From Armatimonadetes bacterium UBA1398 (GTDB taxonomy: Bacteria; Armatimonadota; Zipacnadia; UBA1398): a DNA stretch of 64,000 nucleotides. The translations under genes and the position numbers were made by a program. The DNA lies in the NCBI GenBank assembly GCA_002305165.1, contig DBQI01000066.1, positions 1 through 64,000 of the forward strand. Direction: 5' to 3'. The notes under the pieces are model-generated. The model ran no database searches and had not been told where the DNA came from. It worked only from the letters and a program-made list of their open reading frames with translations. Of the stretch, positions 16,678 to 24,946 are shown in pieces. Position 1 is the first letter of the stretch. The number at the start of each line of letters is the position of its first letter.

Positions 16678-17814
16678 CTACTGGGGCACACGCGCGATCT
16701 GGACGATCCCGACGATCCCGACCACGATGTTCGCGAACCATGCCGCGAGCCATGCCGGCATTCGGCCGTCGTACCCCATCTGTGTCATGTAGTTCAGGAA
16801 TATGTAGTACAGCATGATGACCCCGAAGCTGAGGCCGAAGGACATGCTCTTGCCGCTCCGCTCCGGTCGCACCCCCATGGGGCAGCCAGCCATGGCAAGC
16901 ACCAGGCAGGCGATAGGCACGGAGAATCGCAGGCCGAGTTCGGTGCGAAAGGTGTTCAGGCGATCGAGCATCTGGTCGTCGAGACCCGTCTGACTCAGGG
17001 TGCGCTCCAGATCCCGGACCTGCTGCCTCAGCATGCGGATCGTCATGGTCCGCGCCTCTAGATCCAGCCGCGCGATCTGCTCCGGCCGACGGTGAAGCCG
17101 GATCTCCGTCTCCACCCACTCCATGGGCTGGGGCGCCAAGGTCTGCCGAGTCCACGCGCCGGTGAGCGTCCACCAGAAGTCCTGGCTATATGCGGCGCTC
17201 TCGGCCCGGGTGATGAGGATCTCATCGACCTCGCCGCTGGGCTTGTACTCATAGCGGAGGATGGTGATGTCCCTCAGCGAGGGGCCAGCGGCATCGAAGC
17301 TCGCCGCATAGACGATCATGCTCACTCGTCCGTGGGAATCCAGGTCCGAGAACATCCGATGGGACGATCCGTGGCTGCCGATCTGCGGCGGCACGCCTGC
17401 TCGGAGCCGCTCCACCTGGAAGTTGCACCACGGCGCCACGAACTCCGAGACGAAGAACGCGAAGAGGCTTACGGCGAGGGCGAAGCCCATGGCGGGCACA
17501 ACGAGGCGGCGGAAGGGCACGCCTGCTGAGGTCATCGCCGTGATCTCGTTGTCGTCAGAGAGCCGCCCGAAAGTGTAGATGCCAGCGAACAGCATGGCCA
17601 TGGGCATGCTCAGCGCCAGGTACTGCGGCACGGACAGCGTGAAGAACTTGAGGGCATCCCACGCTGTCGCTCCGCTGCTGAGGAAGTCGAGGGCTCGGCG
17701 CACGGTGTCCAAGGCGAGAAGCAGGCCGCAGAACATGGCCACGCCCTGGATGAAGGGGTCCACTAGCCGCGCGGCAACGTAGCGATCGAGTGTAGGCGGT
17801 ACCAGCCTCCGCAC
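16678..17814 (-). CDS. LptF/LptG-family LPS export permease
   Basis: Inner-membrane permease of the Lpt machine that extracts lipopolysaccharide. At 378 residues it has the YjgP/YjgQ layout: N-terminal membrane helices (about 15-35, 55-80, 100-125), a periplasmic beta-jellyroll region (about 140-275), then helices near 285-375. The segment MPMAMLFAGIYTFGRLSDDNE matches the conserved cytoplasmic loop. GTG start directly abuts the lptB stop. Only one permease gene is present; Gram-negative systems need two, so a partner may lie elsewhere. I cannot tell LptF from LptG. Confidence 0.85.
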   Translation of the reverse strand: MRRLVPPTLDRYVAARLVDPFIQGVAMFCGLLLALDTVRRALDFLSSGATAWDALKFFTLSVPQYLALSMPMAMLFAGIYTFGRLSDDNEITAMTSAGVPFRRLVVPAMGFALAVSLFAFFVSEFVAPWCNFQVERLRAGVPPQIGSHGSSHRMFSDLDSHGRVSMIVYAASFDAAGPSLRDITILRYEYKPSGEVDEILITRAESAAYSQDFWWTLTGAWTRQTLAPQPMEWVETEIRLHRRPEQIARLDLEARTMTIRMLRQQVRDLERTLSQTGLDDQMLDRLNTFRTELGLRFSVPIACLVLAMAGCPMGVRPERSGKSMSFGLSFGVIMLYYIFLNYMTQMGYDGRMPAWLAAWFANIVVGIVGIVQIARVPQ

Positions 17815-18666
17815 CTAGACCTCGGTCCCTCCGATTCGAAGCCCGCGGGTGAGGGCGTCACCGAAGTACAGTCTCTGGGCCGCCTCGTCATGCACGAGCT
17901 CCGCGGGCGTCCCATGGGTCTGCAGCTTGCCATCGAAGATGATGTAGGCCCGGTCCGTGATCTCCAGGGTCTCGCGGAAGGAGTGATCGGTGATGAGGAT
18001 GCCGATGCCATCCTCCTTCAGTTCGCTAACGATGTCTTGAATATCCTGAATGGCCCTCGGGTCGACACCGGTGAAGGGCTCGTCGAGAAGGATGAAGCTC
18101 GGGTCGGAGGCGAGGCAACGAGCGATCTCCACACGTCGCCTCTCTCCGCCGGAGAGGGACTCCCCCATGGATGCCCTGAGGTGGCCCACTTTGAGCCGCT
18201 CCAGCAGATCCTCGCACCGCTGTAGCCGCTCCGTCTTGGAGAGGGGCTGAAGCTCGAGGATCGCCATGATGTTGTCCCAGACTGAGAGTTTGCGGAACAC
18301 GGAACTGGACTGCGCCAGGTACCCGATCCCCCGCCGCGCCCGTCGATGCATGCGGAGGCGGGTGATGTCGTGACCGTCTAGGTAGACGTGCCCCTCATTG
18401 GGCTGGATGAGCCCCACCACCATGTAGAAGCTGGTGGTCTTCCCCGCCCCGTTGGGCCCGAGCAGGCCGACCACCTCCCCGCGGCTCAGGCCGATGGACA
18501 CGCCATCCACCACTCGCCGCCCCCCGTAGCGCTTCACCAAGCCCCGAGTGTGCAGGTCGAGGTCCCCGAGGTCGGGGGCATCCTCCATTCCGCCATCGTC
18601 GTCATCCATCGCGGCCTCGTCAGGCGCTGCCATCGGCTCAGTGGCGCTGTAGTCGTCGGGGGTCAC
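17815..18666 (-). CDS. lptB: LPS export ABC transporter ATPase
   Basis: Cytoplasmic ATPase powering the Lpt bridge. Walker A is GPNGAGKTT, the signature motif LSGGERRRVEIAR, Walker B FILLDEPFTGVDP and the switch His is in ITDHSF, all in LptB-specific wording. At 283 residues it is about 40 longer than E. coli LptB because of an acidic N-terminal extension. The gene overlaps the upstream LptC/LptA frame by 4 bases and abuts the permease gene, so this is one operon. Confidence 0.93.
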   Translation of the reverse strand: MTPDDYSATEPMAAPDEAAMDDDDGGMEDAPDLGDLDLHTRGLVKRYGGRRVVDGVSIGLSRGEVVGLLGPNGAGKTTSFYMVVGLIQPNEGHVYLDGHDITRLRMHRRARRGIGYLAQSSSVFRKLSVWDNIMAILELQPLSKTERLQRCEDLLERLKVGHLRASMGESLSGGERRRVEIARCLASDPSFILLDEPFTGVDPRAIQDIQDIVSELKEDGIGILITDHSFRETLEITDRAYIIFDGKLQTHGTPAELVHDEAAQRLYFGDALTRGLRIGGTEV

Positions 18667-21032
18667 TGGCTGCTCCCCGTCGCCCCGTCGGGGCTCTTGT
18701 CGTCGCGCACGATGATCTCTGCCGGCCCGCCGCCCGCCCCACCGGAGTCGATGTAGGTCAAACGGCCCACAGTGTAGACGTCGATGTAGGCCACGTTACG
18801 GAACTGCATCACCGTGGCGCCCGTTCGCTCGTCCGTGACCACGAGCTCGGGCGAGCCCTCGAGTCGCACTCGGTCGGCACGGCTGCCGGGCGGGACATTG
18901 GGCACGTGCTGCGGTACCGCCACACCTGGGACCAGGACGGCGCGGTCCGCGCGCCCGTCAGCGAGCCGAACGCGAGGCGACTGATCCCCGGCGCCGGCGG
19001 GCGCGGCCTGATCGACGCGCGTGTGGAAGGTCACATTGCCCCGCGCGATGCCGCCCATGGGCTCGTTGGTCTGTGGGTTCAGCTTCATCTCAATTCGGTC
19101 CGCCTCGAACCGTGCGTCGCCCTGGGTGATACTAGGCCTCTGAGTCGCTTCAAGCTGGCCGTCCCTCCGGTCCATCCGCAGATCCTTGGCCCGAAGCACG
19201 ATCTCCTCCTGGCCCTCTTCGACGGGGAGTATCCGGAGGGTCCCATCGGTGAGGTACAGCCACGTGTGGTCCGCATCCGGCTTGTGGTAGCCCATGGTCT
19301 GGCCGTCCACAACCATCGGCCGGTCGGACTTGGAGGCAGGCGCAACGTCAGCATGCACGTTGCCCATCAGCTGCAGGCGCATGCGACCCGACTCCTCGCT
19401 CCCATCCATCTCCGCGCTGTCGGCGGTGGCCTCGAGCGAGTCCTGAGGCGAGGTGACGCGGATACTCCCCGAGGCCAGCATCTTCTGCTGATCGGGCATC
19501 ACGTCGATCTCGTCTGCCACCATCCGGAAGGTCTCATCGCCCGTGTTCGGGTCCTTGCCAATGATCGCGGGCTCGCCGCGGATCTCGACCTTCATCTCGC
19601 CGCCACGGGGGTAGGCCGTGGCCGTCTGCCCAATGGCCTGGAACCAGATGACGTTGTCGCTGCCCTCGAGGCGGCTCTCCAGAACGGCGCCCCCCACCAA
19701 CTCCACCCGATCCAACGCCATGTCTTGTCTCGCGTCCTCAGCGGAGCCCGCTCGAGGATCCTTGGGCGCGAAGCGGGCCACTATCTGGTTCGCACGATAG
19801 ACATCGCCGGCATTAGGCCTCTCGATACGAGGATTGCCTGAAGCGGTGAGAACCGGGGGTGTCGAGAACTGGTACTGGATAGCGTTGGCTTTGACGACGA
19901 ACTCGGAGGGTGGTCCATCGTCGGCGGGCTGGAAGTGATGCAGCACGGTTGGCCCGCCTGTGGCCGTCACGGCGGTCATTGTGCCGGCCTCCGAGAAGTC
20001 CGCGACGAGCCGAGTCGCCTCGAAAGTGGAGTCCTCCACCCGTGGCTGCTCCATCCGGCCCTGGACGCCGCCCTCAAGGGTTGCCTTCCGATCCCGGGCC
20101 GAGTAGCGGCCCGATCGGGCGGTGACCGTGATCACCCGCTCCTTCCTGAAGGTGAGGCCCGGACGGCCGGGATCGATGACGTGCACAGAGGTTACGCGAA
20201 CGTCCCCCTGAGTTTCCGCGAAAAGAACCTGGTCGCTCTGTTCCGGGTCGATCTGGACGTTGATCACGTCCGCACGGAAGACCGTCTCCCCGACCTCGAT
20301 CTCCGGGTTGCCGATGAGAGTGATGGCCCCACTGGAGAGGTCGGCGGACATCCGGTCAGCCCGGACGATTGCATTGGTGAAGTCGGCCTGCTGTTGGGAC
20401 GCGGCGCCGGAGGCTATGGCGGCCATGGCCAAGACGGCGATGGCGGCTCGCTTGCCGCCCTGAGCTGGCATGGGCGTCACCTCACACCGCGACAGCTTCG
20501 AGGTCGCGCTACCCTCGACTGGCTCGAACCACGCATCGATGGTCGAGCCGTAGAACGTACTGCGGCCATATCGGAACACGGCCTCCTCTTCGAAACGCGC
20601 GTGCCGCTCCTCGGTGCGGTAGACCATGAGGTCCGCCTCGCCCGAGTAGGGGACCTCAGCGCTGTTCCCCGACTCGGCCTTCACTCCCTCGGTGAATGTC
20701 AGCACTCCGGCCTCGGCGTCGAACTCGAGTTGGTGGGCCTCAACGAGCATCTCGGGCCGGCCGGCGGTGTAGATCCTGCAGGCCACACTCTTGACAATGC
20801 CCTTGGTGCTTCCGGCTCTGCGTTGGACATCGCCAGTGAGGACTTCCCACAGGATGTCCCCTGTCTCCGCGTCGCGCTGGAGGATCGTGCCCTCGCGAGC
20901 CGTCTCCACCATGACGCGGTCGGCCTCCTCCCGGTTGAGCCCGCCCGAGAGGTAGATCCAGAGCGCGAACAGCCCGACCGCCACGAACACGGCTAGGGCG
21001 GCGTACCGAGTCAATCGATCGCGGTTCTGCAT
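18663..21032 (-). CDS. LptC-LptA-like fused LPS transport protein
   Basis: A 789-residue frame with two Lpt modules. Residues 1-187 resemble LptC: a single N-terminal membrane helix (about 10-28) and a periplasmic beta domain (DILWEVLTGDVQ, YSGEADLMVYRTEERHARFE). From Met188 a second signal-like sequence appears (KRAAIAVLAMAAIASGAASQ) followed by repeated OstA/LptA-type strands (FRADVINVQIDPE, KATLEGGVQG, MLASGSIRVTSPQ, ARFEADRIEMKLNPQ), about 600 residues. Met188 (ATG at 20471-20469) has GAGGTGA just upstream, so the LptA part may also be translated alone. Sits upstream of lptB with a 4-base overlap. Confidence 0.78.
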   Translation of the reverse strand: MQNRDRLTRYAALAVFVAVGLFALWIYLSGGLNREEADRVMVETAREGTILQRDAETGDILWEVLTGDVQRRAGSTKGIVKSVACRIYTAGRPEMLVEAHQLEFDAEAGVLTFTEGVKAESGNSAEVPYSGEADLMVYRTEERHARFEEEAVFRYGRSTFYGSTIDAWFEPVEGSATSKLSRCEVTPMPAQGGKRAAIAVLAMAAIASGAASQQQADFTNAIVRADRMSADLSSGAITLIGNPEIEVGETVFRADVINVQIDPEQSDQVLFAETQGDVRVTSVHVIDPGRPGLTFRKERVITVTARSGRYSARDRKATLEGGVQGRMEQPRVEDSTFEATRLVADFSEAGTMTAVTATGGPTVLHHFQPADDGPPSEFVVKANAIQYQFSTPPVLTASGNPRIERPNAGDVYRANQIVARFAPKDPRAGSAEDARQDMALDRVELVGGAVLESRLEGSDNVIWFQAIGQTATAYPRGGEMKVEIRGEPAIIGKDPNTGDETFRMVADEIDVMPDQQKMLASGSIRVTSPQDSLEATADSAEMDGSEESGRMRLQLMGNVHADVAPASKSDRPMVVDGQTMGYHKPDADHTWLYLTDGTLRILPVEEGQEEIVLRAKDLRMDRRDGQLEATQRPSITQGDARFEADRIEMKLNPQTNEPMGGIARGNVTFHTRVDQAAPAGAGDQSPRVRLADGRADRAVLVPGVAVPQHVPNVPPGSRADRVRLEGSPELVVTDERTGATVMQFRNVAYIDVYTVGRLTYIDSGGAGGGPAEIIVRDDKSPDGATGSSQ

Positions 21033-21454
21033 TCAGCCACCATCTGGCCGTGACGCAAGGCTCGCCCTGAAGCCGCGGGCGTGGCACGAGGACGGGCAGA
21101 CGCGGCTCGCCTCTTCTCTTGGGACGTCCCACTGCCCGTCTGGCTTCATCAGCCGGAAGACTGCATGGCAACGCTACCAGAGGGTCCTGGGCCGGTCAAG
21201 CCACGCCAGAACCGCTGTAACCGGCCTGTCCCATGGGTGTGTCTCACTCGGGAGAGGGGCTCGCGTGTGAGGACTCAGATACAGCAACAGGACGGAAAGC
21301 GCGTACCTCTGGCCCAGAAGGGCCACGGCCGCCAAACCCGGGCCCACGTGACCGAGGAGCGGGTCATCGCAAGGGTCCGCCGCGCTGGGGCCTGGTGGAT
21401 GGGCGAGGGGATGATCGAGATACGCCGGCTACTCCTTCGCGATGGGCGGGTCGT
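21033..21454. other. Intergenic region with possible gene relic
   Basis: About 420 bases between two minus-strand genes. No gene here meets a reasonable standard. A plus-strand frame from about 21266 to past 21500 reads ERVIARVRRAGAWWMGEG and LLLRDGRVVQRVVQ, faintly like DUF6504-type small proteins, but it lacks a ribosome site and runs over the end of the GHMP kinase gene. The lptC-side promoter and the terminator of the kinase operon should lie here; I could not pick either with confidence. Confidence 0.35.
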
Positions 21455-22471
21455 TCAGCGCGTTGTCCAGGTGCGCACGCCGGCAAAGGTCAGCGGGCAC
21501 GGGAGGATCTCCACCTCGTCAATCTGACAGAGGGCCTGGCGGACTCGAGGCTTCGCTTCGGGTGCGCAGAGTATAGTAACAGTTCCTCCTCCGCCGGCTC
21601 CGTTGACCTTTGCGCCCGCCGCACCCGCCGCGCGCGCTATCTCGATGATCCGCTCGATCCGGGGCGTAGTGATGGCCCCGCAGAGCGCTTTCTGGGCCTC
21701 CCAGTTGGCGTTCATGATCTCCGCCATCTGGTCGAAGTCCTCAGAGAGCAGGGCGTCTCGCATGCCATAGGCGCACTCCCGCAGTCGGTCGAGCGCGGCA
21801 TGGGCCGAGGCGTCGCCCTCACTCAGCGCGCCCAGCACCTTGGTATGGATGTCGTGGGAGAGGCGGCTCTCCCCTGAGTGCACGACCAGAAACCGCTGAT
21901 CCAACCCGGCGACGAAGCCCCTCGACAGAGTAAGCGCATATTGACGCACGCTGGGGTAGTCAACCTCCATGAACTGCACACCACCGAAGGCAGCGGCGTA
22001 CTGGTCTTGGACACCACACTCAATCCGAAGCTCCTCCACCTCGAGGGAGTGAGCCAGCTCCGCGAGACGATGGCGAGGTAGCTCCAGGCCCTCGATGCGG
22101 CCGAGGGCTGCCAAGAGCGCCACGGCCACGGATGACGACGTGCCCATGCCGGAGCCGCCGGGGGCATCGGCCCATACCTCCACGCGCAGGCTCCGCCGCA
22201 CCCCCATTCGCACCACGGCGGCCTTGAGGAGATCCAGTGCGCCGTTGTACTCCACGCTGCGCACGTCGTCGATCTCCACCCGGTAACCGGCGTCGAGGGC
22301 GTGGATCTCGACCGAGGGCGGAGCGCCGGGCTCGCTCGGCCGCTCCTGAACGCGCACATGGACCGGAAGATCGACCGCGAAGTTCACCACCGCGCCCGTA
22401 CCCGAGAAATGGGTATCCGTCCACCCTCCGATGTCGCAGATCCGCACAGGGGCAGTGCTCCGAACCTGCAT
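21455..22471 (-). CDS. GHMP-family sugar kinase
   Basis: A 338-residue sugar kinase. The N-terminal motif APVRICDIGGWTDT is the substrate-side signature shared by heptose-7-phosphate 1-kinases (HddA) and L-fucokinase domains; the phosphate loop is PGGSGMGTSSSVAVALL; the C-terminal GHMP motif is KVNGAGGGGTVTIL. It is probably a cytoplasmic sugar-1-kinase. A ManC-type nucleotidyltransferase gene ends 17 bases upstream, suggesting that the kinase makes the sugar-1-phosphate that the transferase activates. D-glycero-D-manno-heptose, fucose and mannose-type sugars are all possible. Confidence 0.83.
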   Translation of the reverse strand: MQVRSTAPVRICDIGGWTDTHFSGTGAVVNFAVDLPVHVRVQERPSEPGAPPSVEIHALDAGYRVEIDDVRSVEYNGALDLLKAAVVRMGVRRSLRVEVWADAPGGSGMGTSSSVAVALLAALGRIEGLELPRHRLAELAHSLEVEELRIECGVQDQYAAAFGGVQFMEVDYPSVRQYALTLSRGFVAGLDQRFLVVHSGESRLSHDIHTKVLGALSEGDASAHAALDRLRECAYGMRDALLSEDFDQMAEIMNANWEAQKALCGAITTPRIERIIEIARAAGAAGAKVNGAGGGGTVTILCAPEAKPRVRQALCQIDEVEILPCPLTFAGVRTWTTR

Positions 22472-22488
22472 GGCCTCACCCCCTCTCC

Positions 22489-23595
22489 CTATGCGCGATC
22501 CTGATCCGGACCGCCCTCGCGCGTCGCTTCGACGACACCTCTGAGGTCTTGGGCGCGATCCTTGGGTATCACCAGCACCCCTTCCGCTGTGACGACCACA
22601 GCGAGACCACTCACGCCAACCACGGCGACCCTCTGGGTACTCGCCGAGGGATCAACGTAGACCAGGGAATCGGTGACATCCGTGAGCAGCGGGGCGCCGG
22701 AGAGCGCGTTCCCTTGCATATCGGTCCCCACCGCGCGGGACATCGCCTCCCAGCCGCTCAGGGTGTCCCAGGCTATGTCCGCCACCACGGCGGCGAGCTC
22801 CGCGTTCTCGAGTAGGGCGTAGTCGATGGAGCGCGGCTCGATGGGTTCCAGGGCGGCCCTTACCCGCTCCGCCTCGCCCTCGCGCAGCGCCGCCACCGCC
22901 GCGTCCATGGCCGCCTCAAGGTCCGTCGCCACGGCAGACATCGCGGACCGGAAGGCCCCGATCTGACCCACTACAGTACCCATGTTCCAGAGGTGCCGCC
23001 CGCTGAGCAAGTGCTGCTGAGCCGTCGCGGCGTCGGGCTTCTCCACGAATCGCCGGACTGGAAGGACAGTGCCAGCCTGGGCTGGCTGGCCCTCCGCCAG
23101 GTCGAGTTCGAGGTAGCCGAGCGCCGTGTCGGCGCGCGAAGGGCGGACACCAATACAGACCAGACACCGGCTCGATGCCGCGGCCTCGTAGGCACGGGAC
23201 AGGGCCACAGTGAAGCCACTTGTGTCCGGCATCAGGCTATCCGACGCCAGAAACCCCACCACAGAGCCCTCCGGCGCCCCCGCTGCCAGCAGCCGCGCCA
23301 GTGCATAGACGACGCATCCGGCGGTGTCTCGCCGAAGGGGCTCCACGAGTAGCCGATCGCCGGTGAGGTCGGGATCGAGGTCCAGGAGGGCCTGGGCCGT
23401 CCCTCCGTCCGCCGCCACATAGACGTGCCCATGCGGGACGACGGGCGTGACGGACTCGATGGTTGCGGCCAGGAGCGACCGTGAGGATCCAGCGAGCTTC
23501 AGGGTGGGTTTGGGCCTTCGTGGGGTTGCCAAGGGCCACATCCGCTCGCCCCATCCCCCCGCCATGATGATCGCGTAGGCTGCCGGCCGCGACAT
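22489..23595 (-). CDS. Mannose-1-phosphate guanylyltransferase-like protein
   Basis: Transfers a nucleotide (probably GMP) to a sugar-1-phosphate. In this 368-residue protein the N-terminal nucleotide loop reads IMAGGWGERMWPLATPRRPK, a variant of GxGxRLWP with PK, and RRFVEKPDAATA carries the FVEKP motif. It lacks the C-terminal isomerase domain of bifunctional ManC. ATG at 23595 is used because family likeness begins there and GAGGAG precedes it. Paired with the GHMP kinase downstream. GDP-mannose is the default product; GDP-heptose or GDP-fucose are alternatives. Confidence 0.85.
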   Translation of the reverse strand: MSRPAAYAIIMAGGWGERMWPLATPRRPKPTLKLAGSSRSLLAATIESVTPVVPHGHVYVAADGGTAQALLDLDPDLTGDRLLVEPLRRDTAGCVVYALARLLAAGAPEGSVVGFLASDSLMPDTSGFTVALSRAYEAAASSRCLVCIGVRPSRADTALGYLELDLAEGQPAQAGTVLPVRRFVEKPDAATAQQHLLSGRHLWNMGTVVGQIGAFRSAMSAVATDLEAAMDAAVAALREGEAERVRAALEPIEPRSIDYALLENAELAAVVADIAWDTLSGWEAMSRAVGTDMQGNALSGAPLLTDVTDSLVYVDPSASTQRVAVVGVSGLAVVVTAEGVLVIPKDRAQDLRGVVEATREGGPDQDRA

Positions 23596-23804
23596 GGAAG
23601 CGCTCCTCTCCGCCACATGCGTGGCATGCCTTTCTGACTGCTCTGCTCCGGGTCCTACCGACGTCTGAAGCGGAGGACGGGAGCCATCCGGCGCGAAAGG
23701 GAGTTGTCCCCAGACGCTTTTGCCGGAGCGGGTGTCGGTGGAAGCCCGGCGGCTATCACGGGCCGCCACGTTGGCGTCTGGGTCCGACTGGGAGGTTGAG
23801 TGAG

Positions 23805-24917
23805 ATGGTGTACCGTCCGTTCGGGCACCTCGGCTATGACGTCTCCGCTCTGGGGTTCGGCGCGATGCGGCTGCCTGACGATCACGATGAGGCCGTGCAA
23901 GTGATGCAGCGTGCCTTCGAGCTGGGGGTCAACTATCTCGATACGGCCCACGGGTATGGCGAGAGCGAGATCAAGTGCGGCAAAGCCCTGAAGGGTTGGC
24001 GGGACAGGGTCCGCGTCTCGACGAAGAACCCGTGCTGGAGCGACCCGAGCGTCGATGGCTGGAGGAAGCGGCTTGAGGAGTCGCTCACCCGGTTGGACGT
24101 CGACTACATCGACTACTACGTGATCTGGCACGCCATCAACTGGCAGTCGTGGGAGGAGCACGTGCGCCCGTCCGGCAGGATTCTGGACGCGGCGCTGAAG
24201 GCCAAGGAACAGGGGCTCCTCAAGCACATCGGGTATTCGGTCCACGACGCGCCGGAGAAGGTGCTGCAGATCGTCGAGACAGACGTCTTCGAGTTCATGA
24301 TCGTCCAGTACAACATGCTCGATCGATCCAACGAAGCAGCCATCGCTCGGGCTCATGAGCAGGGCATGGCAACCGTCGCCATGGGGCCGGTGGGCGGCGG
24401 CCGACTCGCGGGCCTCTCGCCGGAGCTGGCGGAGATGGTGCCGGGTGGAGTCACCAGCAATCCCGAGGCCGCCTTGCGCTTCGTCCTCTCCAACCCGAAC
24501 ATCTCCACCGCGATCTCGGGAATGAGCACCATCGCCATGGTCGAGGAGAACGTGGCGACCGCATCGCGGGAGGATCCCATGTCCGCCGAGGAGCGGGCGA
24601 GGGTGGAGAGCGCCCTAGATGAGGCCCAGCGGTTCGCGCAGCTCTACTGCACAGGTTGCGGCTACTGCATGCCCTGCCCCCATGGAGTGGACATCCCAGG
24701 GAACTTCCAGCTCATGAACTACCATCGCGTGTATGGGCTCACGGAACACGCGGTCGCGCGCTACGCCGGGAAACCACGAGAGCGAGAGGAAGGCGACGAT
24801 AGCGCCAAGCTCTTCGCTGGGGCATGCCTCGAGTGCGGCGAGTGTGAGCCGAAGTGTCCCCAGAACATACCGATCATCGAGCAACTCAAGGAGACTCACG
24901 CGACGCTGTCGCGCTAG
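23805..24917 (+). CDS. Aldo-keto reductase with C-terminal ferredoxin-like 4Fe-4S domain
   Basis: A 370-residue two-domain oxidoreductase. Residues 1-270 are an AKR barrel: YRPFGHLGYDVSALGFGAMR, the catalytic DTAHGYGESE (Asp, Tyr) and STKNPC (Lys). The C-terminus has CTGCGYCMPCPHGVDIP and CLECGECEPKCPQNIP, two Cys clusters able to hold iron-sulphur clusters. Such fusions are common in anaerobes, but their substrates are mostly unknown. ATG at 23805 is 9 bases from GGGAGG (23790-23795). It is divergent from the kinase/transferase pair, with a 209-base gap. Confidence 0.9.
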   Translation: MVYRPFGHLGYDVSALGFGAMRLPDDHDEAVQVMQRAFELGVNYLDTAHGYGESEIKCGKALKGWRDRVRVSTKNPCWSDPSVDGWRKRLEESLTRLDVDYIDYYVIWHAINWQSWEEHVRPSGRILDAALKAKEQGLLKHIGYSVHDAPEKVLQIVETDVFEFMIVQYNMLDRSNEAAIARAHEQGMATVAMGPVGGGRLAGLSPELAEMVPGGVTSNPEAALRFVLSNPNISTAISGMSTIAMVEENVATASREDPMSAEERARVESALDEAQRFAQLYCTGCGYCMPCPHGVDIPGNFQLMNYHRVYGLTEHAVARYAGKPREREEGDDSAKLFAGACLECGECEPKCPQNIPIIEQLKETHATLSR

Positions 24918-24929
24918 AGCGCGAGGGGA

Positions 24930-24946
24930 CGGCGGCTCAGCCGCCG
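24930..24946. terminator. Short GC hairpin between convergent genes
   Basis: C-GGCGGC / GCCGCC-G forms a 7-bp stem with a 3-base loop. The loop is the stop codon of the minus-strand gene, and the aldo-keto reductase stop is 13 bases to the left. No T tract, so its strength is doubtful. Confidence 0.4.
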
